The notes beneath the pieces were generated by a model. It saw nothing but the letters and a program-made list of their open reading frames with translations. It did not search any database and had not been told where the DNA came from. The translations under genes and the position numbers were made by a program. From Benincasa hispida (Eukaryota > Streptophyta > Magnoliopsida > Cucurbitales > Cucurbitaceae), in contig NC_052354.1 in the NCBI RefSeq assembly GCF_009727055.1, positions 47,378,263-47,442,262 on the forward strand: a DNA stretch of 64,000 nucleotides. Direction: 5' to 3'. Positions 23,314-34,450 of the stretch are shown here, in pieces (the first letter of the stretch is position 1; each line of letters begins with the position of its first letter).

Positions 23314-24060
23314 GCATTTTTAATTCAATTTTTAAACGGACAAATTCCAACTTTTAACTTTATGATCACATGTTTGTTTTAACTGGTATGCTTTGACAAG
23401 AGGACTTGACAAATAATTTTTTTTTGTGAATAATACCTCGTTTAGTTGAATGCAATGAAATTAATATTTAGCATTAACAACATAATACCATTAGAAAAGA
23501 ATAAACTTTGAACATCGTTTCATCATCTTATAACTTAATAGACAAAAGTTAATACCGTAAACGATAAAAATCAAACTCTACCGATATTGAAACAAATAAA
23601 TTGAAAAGAATGGAAGAATATAATATTTAGGCGACATTCCCTCAGAAAAAAAAATGTGAATAAAATTGGTGTGACCCATTATATTCTCATCTAAGGTGTT
23701 TATCTAGTGAAGATGAAAATAAAATGTGAAATTCATCCCAAATCTAAGAATGCCATTTCGAATTCCATCGAAACATGTGATGAATCTTATTCTCTAAAAG
23801 CCCTTAGAAGAGGACTAATTTAAACGTCACGAGCATTTTAGCAACAAAAATAGAAAATTTGTATTTTAGTACTTTTTCATTTACTAAAATAACCTAATTA
23901 GAGGTTGGATCCCACCCCATATATTATTTTTAAAAAAAAATCAATTCCTTTCCAATTTGTTTTCATTCTAATCCATGTCCATCCTTTTTGGATTGGGCTC
24001 TTAATAAAGTCTTTTGTGCTTGGTCTAAGAGATAGTTAAAAGTAGTCAATAAGAACGTAG
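23314..24060. other. AT-rich intergenic sequence
   Basis: No gene seen. A 15-bp tandem duplication of AGTCAATAAGAACGT lies at about 24,045-24,074, just before a SINE-like sequence. Confidence 0.5.
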
Positions 24061-24168
24061 TCAATAAGAACGTAGCTCAACTGACATAACGTTGATATTA
24101 TTAACCTCATGGTCTGAACTTCAGTCCCACCCCACACTTTATTTACAACATATTTTCAAAAAAAAATG
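24061..24168 (+). mobile_element. tRNA-derived SINE-like sequence
   Basis: Has a box A match TAGCTCAACTG (24,073-24,083) and, 34 bases later, a weak box B ACTTCAGTCCC (24,118-24,128), then a poly-A-like end (about 24,159-24,167). Polymerase III would transcribe such units. The tandem AGTCAATAAGAACGT before it could be part of the element or a duplicated target. Confidence 0.5.
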
Positions 24169-24990
24169 TTAAAAGTAAATGGGTCACCTCATTTAACACA
24201 TTAATTGTAGCAACTAACCCAAATTATCACCCATATTCAATATAATTTATCAACTTAGTTAATAGGAAGTTGTACTCTTTAAAAAAGAGAAAAAGAAAAA
24301 GAAAGATACATCCAACGCCTCAAAATGAAAATGTGATAAAATTATGCATTACCTAAGTTTTTTCTCTCCTTTTATTTCTTTTTTAGAGAGATTATATAAA
24401 GTTTAGCCAAATAAAAACAAAACGAAAATTCGCTACTACCTGTAACAACATCATTTTGCATTTCAATACATATATAAATAATATATTATATTATGTTAAT
24501 TCTTTTTGTTTTCCCTTAATACAATCATAAGAGTTACACAACTCCACAAAATACAGTAAACGATTGCAGTATGTGAATTGCTAAAATCCTATACAAAAAA
24601 AGATACCCATTGCCCTTTTTCTTTTTCTTCATTTTCTTTTATATTATATATATATATATTTTATGAACTACCTCTTCTTCTTTTGATATGTTCATCTGGA
24701 AAATTCCCCCCAAAAACAGAACAGATTTGATTCACCAATCTCTTTAATCCATTTCCACACCCACCCCTAAATTTAATATTTACAGAGAATCTTGGGAAAA
24801 AAAAACCTTGCATGTTCTTCCAAATTGAAAGATTCCAACTCTTCCCTATCTGATTCTGATACTGTTATAATAATAATCATGAAAAAAGCAGAAGAAATCT
24901 TGGTTGTAATGGCGCCAAAATGGAATCAGAGACGAACCTTTTGTTTTTCTTTGTTCCTTTCAAAGAAATTGCCACCGCCAATGGTTTGAT
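24169..24990 (-). other. 3' flank of the zinc finger gene
   Basis: Downstream of the TZF stop on the minus strand, so the 3' UTR lies at its right edge. No canonical AATAAA was found on the minus strand close to the stop. A (TA)n run is at about 24,645-24,660. No other gene seen. Confidence 0.45.
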
Positions 24991-26169
24991 TTACTTGAGG
25001 AGCTCCGAGATCCAACCGACATCCAGACCTCCGCCGCCGCTGTAATTGTCCTGATCACCGCAGCCGACGCCGACGGAGTTCTCCTTCCTCAATTTCTCTA
25101 ACATTTTTGCACGAAGATCTCTTCCAGATTCCACTCGCTCCATCGCCGGTTCCTCTCCGCAACCTAGGTCCCAGAAATCGAGATATCGGATACTTGGACG
25201 AGTCGGAGTATCTGGAAGGCTAGATAAACCGGATCGAGTGGATTCCTTTGGAGATCCGAAGACAGGAGATCCGACTTGAACATTCCATGAGGAAGAAGGA
25301 GATTGTACCTTACAGAATTCCTTATTGAGCTGTAAACTTCGCAGTGATGCAACCATTTCGTTGATCGAACTTGTTGCGTGAGGTCGATTTAGTGATTTAA
25401 TCATCGGTGATTGAGGTGGAGACTCGATTCGAGGAGATACTGGCGGCGATGTTCCTGGAGAAGACAAATAGGGCATTTGCTTTGCACAGGCCTCAATTGC
25501 TTGTCGGAGAGGCGATCCGTCGTATGAAGGGATGGAATTCGTACTCCGAGGGCTTTGTTGAGGCAAAACCCTAAGTTGCTCCGGCGTATGAGCGAAGAAA
25601 CAAACTCTTCTCCGGCAACTCGTCCCATCCTTGCATGGCTGAGTCCGATAACGAGCCGGATGAAGCCAGCACTCGAAAACTCCATGAGCAAACTCACACG
25701 CATCTCCTTTCATACAGCTCCCTTTCCGAAAATCCGCACACGCCGTACCTGAATAGTAATACCTCCTCGGATCTCTCCGGCGAGCCTTCTCGCCGGGATG
25801 AGCAAACGGACACTCAGTCCAGTCGTGCGATCTTCCTCTCGTACACTTCTTAATCTTGAACTCATACATTCGAAACTGATCGGAGGAGTACGCATCCACC
25901 AGAGAATCCAACTCCCGACCTGAAACATCAAAATCCGAGTCCATCTCCGCCTCATTAGACGGAAGATACCGCTTCAGCATCGCTAATGCTTCCTGCAGAT
26001 AATAAGGAGAGTATCCGCCGCTGGAACATCCGTCGCACTTGACGGAACCGCTGCTGCCACCGCTCCCCGGCGAATGACTGTACACATCCATCGCCGAATC
26101 CTCCAGAAACGTCCATGGTGGAATCTGAACCGTTGGATTCGGGCGTTTGGGCTGCTCGCCGACGATCAT
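24991..26169 (-). CDS. TZF1-like: RR-TZF CCCH tandem zinc finger protein (AtTZF1-like)
   Basis: Single-exon gene for 392 residues, intronless as is usual for this family. The N-terminus has the conserved [11 protein letters not shown] block (9-19) and [15 protein letters not shown] (59-73). The plant-specific arginine-rich segment has C109-x5-H115-x4-C120-x3-H124, then [18 protein letters not shown]. The two fingers are C144-x7-C152-x5-C158-x3-H162 and C179-x5-C185-x4-C190-x3-H194, with 16 residues between them, the standard plant RR-TZF layout. All ligands are present. The C-terminal half is Ser/Pro-rich, with [10 protein letters not shown] (274-283), the conserved [24 protein letters not shown] (341-364) and a final VGWISELLK. 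Family members bind AU-rich mRNA, shuttle between nucleus and cytoplasmic P-bodies or stress granules, and act in ABA, GA and stress responses; that role is inferred for this gene. The start is the first Met, directly at the family N-terminus. Confidence 0.96.
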   Translation of the reverse strand: MIVGEQPKRPNPTVQIPPWTFLEDSAMDVYSHSPGSGGSSGSVKCDGCSSGGYSPYYLQEALAMLKRYLPSNEAEMDSDFDVSGRELDSLVDAYSSDQFRMYEFKIKKCTRGRSHDWTECPFAHPGEKARRRDPRRYYYSGTACADFRKGSCMKGDACEFAHGVFECWLHPARYRTQPCKDGTSCRRRVCFFAHTPEQLRVLPQQSPRSTNSIPSYDGSPLRQAIEACAKQMPYLSSPGTSPPVSPRIESPPQSPMIKSLNRPHATSSINEMVASLRSLQLNKEFCKVQSPSSSWNVQVGSPVFGSPKESTRSGLSSLPDTPTRPSIRYLDFWDLGCGEEPAMERVESGRDLRAKMLEKLRKENSVGVGCGDQDNYSGGGGLDVGWISELLK

Positions 26170-26245
26170 TTTTGCCTTTTTGGCTTGCTTTGTTTTTTTC
26201 TTCTTTAGCTTCTGTTCCTCCTTGGGGGAGAAGAAGGAGATTGTT
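26170..26245 (-). other. Predicted 5' UTR of the TZF gene
   Basis: About 75 bases between the predicted transcription start and the ATG. The minus strand is CT-rich at first (CTCCTTCTTCTCCCCC) and purine-rich near the ATG (AAGAAGAAAAAAACAAAGC). No upstream ATG was seen in this stretch. The start site is inferred from the TATA position only. Confidence 0.5.
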
Positions 26246-26271
26246 GGCTAATCCACCGGCACGGTCGCTTC

Positions 26272-26278
26272 ATTTATA
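26272..26278 (-). promoter_or_regulatory. TATA box of the TZF gene
   Basis: Minus strand TATAAAT about 100 bases upstream of the ATG, followed by GAAGCGACCG. Spacing fits a transcription start near 26,245. Confidence 0.65.
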
Positions 26279-26325
26279 ATAAATAAATAAATAATTTAAA
26301 AAAAAAAAAAAAACACATGAACTAA

Positions 26326-26365
26326 GAAACTAACCGTAGTTAGTTTCTGCCTAACCTTGGTTAGG
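26326..26365. promoter_or_regulatory. Two adjacent palindromes with MYB-type cores in the TZF promoter
   Basis: GAAACTAAC-CGTA-GTTAGTTTC (26,326-26,347) is a perfect 9-bp inverted repeat. CCTAACC-TT-GGTTAGG (26,350-26,365) is a perfect 7-bp inverted repeat two bases away. Both contain CTAAC/GTTAG cores like plant MYB sites. They lie about 50-90 bases upstream of the TATA box. Dimeric factor binding is inferred. Confidence 0.55.
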
Positions 26366-26500
26366 TTTAAACTTACCTATATACTGAGATAGAACATATC
26401 TCTTTTATGTTGTTTTTTTTCACCGCGGTTAAACCGTACAGGAGGAAACGCCTTAACGACATCGTTTTCTTTGAAGTTAAGACAACGGCTTATAGTATCT

Positions 26501-26559
26501 CCACGTGTCAAAGGCTAATGATTTTGTTCTGCAAAGGTGGGCCAAGGATATGACGTGGC
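26501..26559. promoter_or_regulatory. Paired ABRE/G-box-like elements upstream of TZF
   Basis: CCACGTGTC at 26,501-26,509 and GACGTGGC at 26,552-26,559. Both contain the ACGTG core bound by plant bZIP ABF factors, and paired ABREs are typical of ABA-responsive promoters. This fits the ABA links of RR-TZF genes. They lie about 330-390 bases upstream of the ATG. Confidence 0.55.
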
Positions 26560-27924
26560 GCGATACAATTCGAACTAAATAACGTATTGTGTATCTTTTT
26601 TTTACCCGCTTGATGGGTAATTGTTGGGGATTCTTTTCAAATTTATAACCATAATCACACGTTAGATAGAGGTTAAGTATTCAATTTAATTATTTTCTTT
26701 TTTAAAATAATTTCATTTTTAATTTGTTTTCAGTTCTTTTAAGTTAGATATAACATTAATAAAACTAAACCACCTCATTAAGAAGTTTAACTATTTGGTT
26801 AATTAATTTATACTATTTGAGATTCTAGTTTCTTATCTATATACAATGATTGTAAAAGTAAGAGATCGAATATTAGATTTTGAGAAAGTGTGTCAATTAC
26901 CGTTGAACTAAGTTTACTTTGATAAATATGATTTTTATATTAATTGTTTTGTTTTGTTTTGTTTTGTGTAAATATATAGTTAAGTTAAATAAAAATATAA
27001 TTATTGAAGAAGATTTGAAAAAATTTTGAAAATAAATTTTAGTATATGATCTAACATTATGGGTCTTTCTTTTGTAGTAATTTTATTTTAGATGGAAATA
27101 ATTAATCATGAGACTCATAGTTTACACTACAAACAATTTTTTTAGCATGTTTAAAATCTTATATGAAGTTGATCAACTAAACTAACCTAAAGTTGGAGTT
27201 AATATGTGTATAGTAAAAATTAAAATATTTATAAATGAAATTTTTTTGTGTTTATAAGTTAAATATTGTCAAGTGATTAATTATGTATTTATGAGAAGAA
27301 TAGACTTTAGTTTTCACTTTACATTCGATCATTAAGATTGATTTGACATAAAAATAATGTAATCAATAAAAATGTAATGAGATACAATAAGTCGTTTGTT
27401 GATTATAATTAAACCAATGAAATAGCTTATTTTACATTAAATTGAAACAAACTTTTCTTTGTACTAAAAATAGGGAATGAGAATAACTCCAATTTCAAAA
27501 CATCTCACTAAATATGTTTCAAAAGCACCATTATACTTGAAAACCCATTCCCATAAAAAGTAATAAATCAAAAAAGTCAAATTAAAAATAACAAAAACTT
27601 TAATAAAGGGCCTTCGACCACAATCTACTTTCAATAAATACATCCCTATATTTCTCTTGGAAATTGTTGCAAAATAGAATCTCCTTCCATACAATATTAA
27701 ATATAAATTAAATTAAATCCATCCTCTTTTTTTTTTTTTACTATTCACCTCTTTACCTTTTTTTTTTTTCAACCGTATCAATATCTATGGATATCTAGTT
27801 TTTGGGATTTTCAAAGAGAGAAACTTTTTGTTTCCCTTTATGCCCCCTTTGAATTTGACCTAAATTCTAAAGCAATTGATGGACAGCCAACAAATCTCTT
27901 TGAAAAACAATTCTAATTCGACGT
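26560..27924. other. AT-rich intergenic sequence
   Basis: No gene seen. Includes a (GTTTT)n run at about 26,947-26,967 and a SINE-like sequence listed separately. The small open frame near 27,464-27,694 has no recognisable content. Confidence 0.5.
26835..26925 (-). mobile_element. tRNA-derived SINE-like sequence
   Basis: On the minus strand a box A TAGTTCAACGG (26,910-26,900) is followed by a box-B-like TATTCGATCTC (26,872-26,862). A different family from the one at 24,061. Ends are not clear. Confidence 0.45.
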
Positions 27925-30235
27925 TTAGTCCCCATAAAAAAAATAATAATAAAAATCACTTTTAATCCTTAATTTTTTTTTTAAATATGAAAGTAACGAT
28001 TTAGTTTCTAATTTTTTATTTATAACGATTTAATCTATTATTTTTAATTTTATAACAATTTAGTTTCTAAACTTTATTATTGTAATGATTTAGTCCCATC
28101 GAAGAAATTAATGTAAAAATTTAATGATATTTCTTATATAAATAAATAATAAACTAATTAGATGTTGGGTTTTATATCCTAAAACTCGTGGTTTGTAAAC
28201 AATAAAGATGTTTTGCTTATTAGAAATCCAATAAACCTAAAAGTCCCTTGACTATTACATGAGTACTTGAATTTTATGTGGAGACATAGAAGTGGATCAG
28301 GTTCGAGTAAATAGTCAAAATAATCTATGGTATATGAATAAGATTTGGTGTCTTATTATGGTAATACTATTGGATGCGACCTACCCTGTAGTTGTTACAA
28401 AGAGTTTTAAAGTGATACAAACAAAATGATCCTAATTTATACATGTTGTGACATGAAGAATGAGGGCTTGTACAAAATCAGACCACGAAATAAGTTACTC
28501 TTACTTTATAACGTTGTTTATTGTTTAAGACTGACCATTTCAGAGCGATGACCTAGGTAACTTTACCTTAATCCTGAGCTAACTATGAACTCCTGTTTAT
28601 TCGAGATTATCCTTAGATTTGTACAGGTGAGAGTTGACTCAACAACATCAGCCCAATAAACTCCCATTTTCAGTGGTAAGATCGGATAGATAGTTGGGGA
28701 CATAGGATGCAAGAAGAAATTCACTCCTATCCGCTGTTAGTGATGGTAGAAAGGTTGTTCTTTTAAGTGTTGATTATAGGTATTGAACAAGGGGCCCCAC
28801 CCTCTCATGGGCCCGAGAGAGACTCGGTTTGTTGATTGGATCACAAATCAATTGTTTATTAGAGGATCAGTGAGACTTAAGTAACAGGAACAAGAGGTAA
28901 TCTCGAGGGTAAAACAAATATTTGATCCAGCCGTTATTACGAACAATCTGTGAAGGGTTAACTTACTAATCATGGTTATATCGAGTGGACATAATATATC
29001 TACAGTGGGGAGAGTTCAACTATGGGCTTTAGTAGAGTGACCCATTAGTTAACGAATAGGATTAATTCGGTCTAATGAGTTTAGCCAATTAATCTCGGAT
29101 TGTTGGAGGCCATGATTGTAGGTCCGCAAGGTCCCCTACTAGCTCGTAAATGGATTAGCTTTAGAGTAGCGTGATAAGTTAATTTAAAACGTTCAAATTA
29201 GAATTAAAGAAATTAGTAATTATATGAGATATAATTACACTTTAATTTTAGAATTAAACGGAATTGGATAATTAATATTTAAATATGAAATAAATATATG
29301 TGTGTGGATTTGTATAAAATTAATTTAATATTTGACATTAAATTAATTAGAATTATTTAAATTATTTAAATAATAATTTATTAATTTTATTATAAATTTT
29401 AATCTTGTAGAATTAATAATATTTTCAATTTTATAAGTAAAAATTGATTTTGGAAATTGATTTTGGAAAAATTGAAAAAAGTTAAAAAACACATAAATGG
29501 AATTTCGTTTTTTCTATTACACCTCCATAGTTGCTCACACAAAACCCATAAACTTTGGCTTCAATTACTCCAAGCATGAGTTGCATCTTATGCAACCATC
29601 TTCTTTGCATAATAGTCTACAATATATTGAGAAGATTTGAGTGAAATTGAAGCAAGGCAATTGATAGTATTTTGCTGGAAATTTACGTTGAAAAAGGAGT
29701 TCTTCAAATGGTTGCTGCTGTGAGTTATTCTCCAAGTTCCCTTAATTCAAGTTTATTTTGAGTCTCACAACTCAATCTAGAGCTCCAAGAGGATAGTGGG
29801 AAGATCTTGAGGTGGTTTACAACGAGATTTTGAGAATTTTGCAGTTGGAAATTGAGCTTTGAAGAATTTATACAAAGGTATGAATTGAAACCCAAGAGCA
29901 TGCTTTAGTTTGTGCCAAAATTAATGAATTGGAGCGCTTATTGATCCTTGTTACTTCCGCTGCTTGCTGATACAATCCAACATTAGTGACTCAATCTTTT
30001 TATAAAATACAAAGTCTACATCATACAATAATAAAATTGACATCAAATTTTGATGAATTTTATCACGTAAGGGACTAAATTGTTACAAAAAATATAAGAA
30101 CTAAATTGTTACATACTAAAGTCCACTGACTAAATTGTTACAAAATTTAAAATATAAAGACTAAATTATTATAAACCAAAGTTCAAGAACTAAAATGTTA
30201 CCTTCAAAGTTTAGGGATCAAAAGTGTGTTTCAAA
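27925..30235. mobile_element. Fold-back (MULE-like) element with internally repeated arms
   Basis: Left arm about 27,925-28,115 and right arm about 30,065-30,235 are inverted copies. Each consists of several units of about 30-40 bp containing GACTAAATTGTTAC-like sequence (complement on the left), and each ends in (G)GGACTAAA or a TTAGTCCC-like terminus. Arms made of sub-repeats are common in fold-back and non-autonomous Mutator-like elements. Superfamily assignment is tentative, since I could not see a clean 8-11-bp target duplication. Its centre is occupied by a solo LTR. Confidence 0.65.
28163..29982 (+). mobile_element. T-family solo LTR, complete
   Basis: Starts TGTTGGGTTTTATATCC and ends ATACAATCCAACA, giving perfect TGTTGG..CCAACA terminal repeats over 1,820 bp. 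The body follows T-family order: GTGGAGACATAGAAG, ACTCCTGTTTATTC, GCAAGAAGAAATTCACTCC, GAACAATCTGTGAAGGG, CGCAAGGTCCCC. Flanks TTAGA (28,158-28,162) and TTAGT (29,983-29,987) are a target duplication with one mismatch. No internal region, so LTR-LTR recombination removed it. Confidence 0.9.
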
Positions 30236-31079
30236 AAAAAAAAAAAATCAACTCGTATCAAACAACCAGAGTTTTCATATTAATTATAAGTTAAATTACA
30301 AGTTTAATTTATGAATTTTGAACTTTTTTATATATACTTAAATTTGATAAATGTATAGGTCAATAACTTTTATTTTGTATCTAATAGGTCTTCAGTATAT
30401 TGAATATTTTAAAAAAATCAAGTTGTTCTATTAATACAAATTTGAATTTTATGTCTATTGAACTTTAAATTTTTTATTTTGTGTCTAGTAGATATGTAAA
30501 TTTTAATAAATATTAAATAGATGAATGACCTATCAATCAGAAATCGAAAAATAATTTGACCGGACAAACGTATACCTTTTCTATATTTTAACTCCTATTC
30601 ATTTTCTTAGCTATTTAACAAATATCATAATATTAATAAATAAAACTGAACTGTGAACAATAATTAAATTAGAAGTTTTTAATGCAGATAAATAAAACGT
30701 GAAAGATAATTCAAAATTGCCATGTTGGTCATAACATTATCTCAATGCTTATATGGGTTGGTCTCTTAATCTTGTGATGGAAAGAATTGTTTTTATTAAT
30801 TGGTAGATCCTTGGGACCCAAGAACTTGTATGTAAAGAGTAAATCTGTTTATTATTTTTAAATTATTAAGGACATGAGACACAAAATAACATTTTTTTAT
30901 AAAAAGATATTATTTATTGTAAAAACTGTAAGGACTTCTTCTTCTTTGTTTGGTTGAAAAATCTTGACAATTTTCAGTCTCAATCCTATCACATTTTGAT
31001 TGAGAACATGTGCTCAGATTATGATATAGTTGTTAGTGTTTGTTTGGTAATTTATTGGTTTTTAATTTTTAAAAACCTA
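30236..31079. other. AT-rich intergenic sequence
   Basis: Poly-A at about 30,232-30,247, otherwise AT-rich with no coding signal or RNA gene. Confidence 0.5.
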
Positions 31080-31172
31080 ACATGGGTTTGGATTGATTTT
31101 TTAAGTATTTAAATAAAAATATTTATAAGTAAAAAAATACTTACAACCACTTAAAAAGTTAATTCAAACAGA
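31080..31172. mobile_element. Small MITE with long inverted repeats
   Basis: GTTTGGATTGATTTTTTAAGT on the left matches, inverted, ACTTAAAAAGTTAATTCAAAC on the right. Only a short AT-rich loop lies between. It would fold into one hairpin. The superfamily cannot be decided from the ends. Confidence 0.6.
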
Positions 31173-31207
31173 CTTTAATCTATTTCCTCCTAATTTTTCA
31201 TGATAGA

Positions 31208-31960
31208 TTACGATTTTCTTTTTTTTTTAGAATATGTAATATTATTATACAACAATAAAGGGATCCCACAGTCCGAGATCAATGCATCAAAGCAACAAAA
31301 CACCAAAGCACAAATAAAGACAATGCAACCAAACCAAAACAAAGCCAACAATATAAGACCAGAACAAAACCAACATAAAAATGCAAACTCGCAATCCACC
31401 ATGGAGAAAACTAGAGAAAAGAACCCAAAACCCTACAAATAAGGGACAACAGCAAAACAAAGAACCACAAAAAGTTAAAAAAGAAAAAACATCCGCAAAC
31501 ATACTAGATAAGACCAAGAAGATCAATCGTGCAGCATGAGCACGAACCGTAGAGACCATAAGGTGAACCAGAGCAGACACCAACATCGGTCGATCTCCAT
31601 GCAGCCGTTGATTACGCTCCTGCCAGATGTAGTATATGGAAGAAACACAAAACAACTTACTACGCACCTCCTTTATCCGACCCCACTCAGCACAACCAAC
31701 TCAACTCTACATCCCAATCCGCCACTCGATGCGATAAACCCAACTGACGCAACACACCAGACCACACCTCTCTTCCAAACACACACTAAAAAAATAAATG
31801 ATCCTGCGACTCCACACCTCTTCACACAGAAGACACCGCTTTGACAATACATCTCAACTCCTCAACTAATCCCGGTTCCCAATCTGTCCTCACAGCTAAC
31901 CACGCACAGAAAAAGTAAGGGGAAATCCAACATTTTCCAGTAGCAAAATCCGATCTAGCC
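31208..31960 (-). pseudogene. LINE (non-LTR retrotransposon) 3' end, 5'-truncated
   Basis: On the minus strand, 31,860-31,740 encodes VSSV.RGVESQDHLFF..VFGREVWSGVLRQLG, and 31,667-31,560 encodes LFCVSSIYYIWQERNQRLHGD. Together they form the reverse-transcriptase zinc-binding (zf-RVT) tail of plant LINEs. A T run on the plus strand at about 31,214-31,228 marks the 3' poly-A tail on the minus strand. Stops and frame changes show it is dead. Upstream reverse transcriptase is absent, typical 5' truncation. Confidence 0.82.
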
Positions 31961-33719
31961 ATTAATAGAATTCACTTCTTTTGATGTAATAATATTTTTC
32001 ATTTTAAGTAATAAATAATCATTTTTTTGTACAAGAAAGGAGAAAAAAATAGTGATGAATGAGAGGGGTAAATATGGCATAAAGTGATTCAAAAAAAATG
32101 AAGGGAATTAGGTACTGTAGTGTACAGATGGCAATTTTTGGGAAATGCCATTTGCCTGTCTGTCCTTCAAAGAAAAATTGGAATTTCTCCACTTCTATTT
32201 TAGCAGCTTTATATTTACCTTTAAAAAAAATAGTAAAATTAAAGAATTATCCTCTTCTTTTTGTTTTTATCCACACATGGAGACAATGCAAGTAAAATAT
32301 AAAACATTTAAAACTATCTTTGGTAATTTTCATATTTCTTTTACTTTTAACCATCCTTAGATTTTAAAATGTTCCTTTTACACAATTATATTTTGAATGT
32401 TTCTTCTTAAGTTTAACTTCTTTTTAATTTCTAAACTACATGTAGAAAAATATGTATAAGTATATCATTATTAAAATTTTAAGCCAAATAGACTAAATAA
32501 TCTACGTTTCTTTAAATGAATAATTTTCAAACTTAATTGTTGATATTTTAAATTTGTTGGATGTATTAAAAAAATTCAATTAAGTAATTAAAATTTTTTT
32601 TTTTGACCATTTATGTATCATACAATTATTATTTTGCATGTCAAGTAGAATAAAATAATTTTATTCATTTGGCAAGCAAATTTTATTAACGTACATATTA
32701 GATGTTAGATTTCGAGTACCACACTAGAATAGTACATTCAAATGTTCATGTACGTTGGAATAACTATATTTTAATGTCGTGTCATTTTTTAAAAAACAAC
32801 TGGCTACATCAATTTTATGGTAACCAAACTTTTTTAAAATTACTAAAATTTTAAATACATAAATATTCAAACTAAAATTACTTAAAAGAATATGAATCAT
32901 TTACATACATGACTAGCCAACTTATTATTATTAACTCGATCTCGTTTGGAAGTTCAACAATGGCTTATTAGGTGTGGCTTCACATATTTGTTGAAGTAAA
33001 ATATATACTCATTGCCCATTGGGCTAAAAAAACAATATTGTCTTTACTGGAAATTTTTTTTTAAAAAAACTCAAATAAAAAGGAAATAAATGCTAGGGAT
33101 TTCAAGGATTGCCACCAAGAAAAAAAATCCTCTTCATTTATACTAATAAAGTGAGAAAAAAAATAAATAATGAAGGTTCTAATCGATGTCACGTGCCATC
33201 TTTGAAGTATGCCTTTTCTCGAGTTTGGAGTTAAAATTTATGAATTGGCAATCTAGATACCATGCGATTTGTAATATAGAATGGTTACTAGAAATAAATT
33301 CGTGTATTTAATGAGAAAATTTTGGTCACGTGGTATGCCTTTAGTTAGTCAAACAAGACTAGCCCCTTTTTATTTATTATTTAGAATGTTGGGACCTTCT
33401 CACACGTAAATGAATAGTTGATGAAGAGTTCACGTCATTATTGAAAATTGGTATTATTAAACTTTAATAACTCATATTCATTTTAATAATTCATTTTAAA
33501 ATTTAATGTGATTTTTTTATATAAAATAATATACTTGATGAAGTGTTATTGAAGGAATTTAGTTTAAGAGACAATTCCACATGATAAAATAGCTCAAACA
33601 CCTCAATTAATAACCAAAGTTATTAGGAATGCTGTGTTGTATTATCTTTTGAGTATCACTTTTTTCTTTTTAATTTAACAATTCATTTTGATATAAGAAA
33701 ACAGTTTTTTCTTTTAGTT
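31961..33719. other. AT-rich intergenic sequence
   Basis: No gene recognised. The open frames around 32,098-32,360 lack any family motif and overlap each other. I see no RNA gene. Confidence 0.5.
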
Positions 33720-34450
33720 GTTTTAAAATTTAAGACAAATATCAATTTATATCCTTAAATTTTAGAAGTTGTATCAATTTAAATCTTAAACTAATAATTG
33801 CATCAATTTAAACATCTAACTTTTGAGATTGTATCAATTTATACCACGAATTAATAATTGTACCAATTTAAATATTAAAATTTAATAAGTATATCAATTT
33901 AAATTCTGAATTTTCTTAAGCATGTCAGCTTAAATTCTGAACTTTCGTAAGTATATCAATTTATACCTTTCTTTAGATTTAATTTGAAAAATATCATGCA
34001 AAACAATATTAATTTTTTCAATGAAACTTATAAAGTGTTATAAATGAATCGATTTAAAACTTTTGTTAGGATTATATTTGAAAAATGCCAATGTATGAAT
34101 TCTTATACATGTGTAGATTTCTACAAACGTTGATTTAATGAGATTGAGATTATAATTTGAATGGATAATTTCAAATAAATTTCAATTGAGAGTCTAAATT
34201 GATTCGATTATGTAAGTTTAAAGATTTAATTGATAAAGTTATAAGTTTCACATGAGGTTTGTCCAACTAGAATATAGTCGACGACTTAAATTGACACGAT
34301 TATAAAAGTTGATAGTTTAAATTAATAAACTTATGAAAGTTCATAATTTAAATTGATATAATGATCCGTTAGAGTTTAAATTAATACAACCTGCAAAGTT
34401 CCAAATTTAAATTGATACGATTATTAATTTATGATTTGATTGATATTCGT
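33720..34450. repeat. Inverted-repeat element with sub-repeated arms
   Basis: The left arm (33,725-33,975) holds repeated (T)ATCAATTTA(A/T)A units about 35-40 bp apart. The right arm (34,195-34,445) holds the complement, TTTAAATTGAT(A/T)-like units at similar spacing. About 220 bp of AT-rich sequence separates them. The design resembles the fold-back element at 27,925-30,235 but with a different unit. No target duplication identified. Confidence 0.6.

Noticed and set aside
31200..31442. Gln/Asn/Lys-rich plus-strand frame
   Set aside because: Antisense of the LINE 3' region and its poly-A tail.
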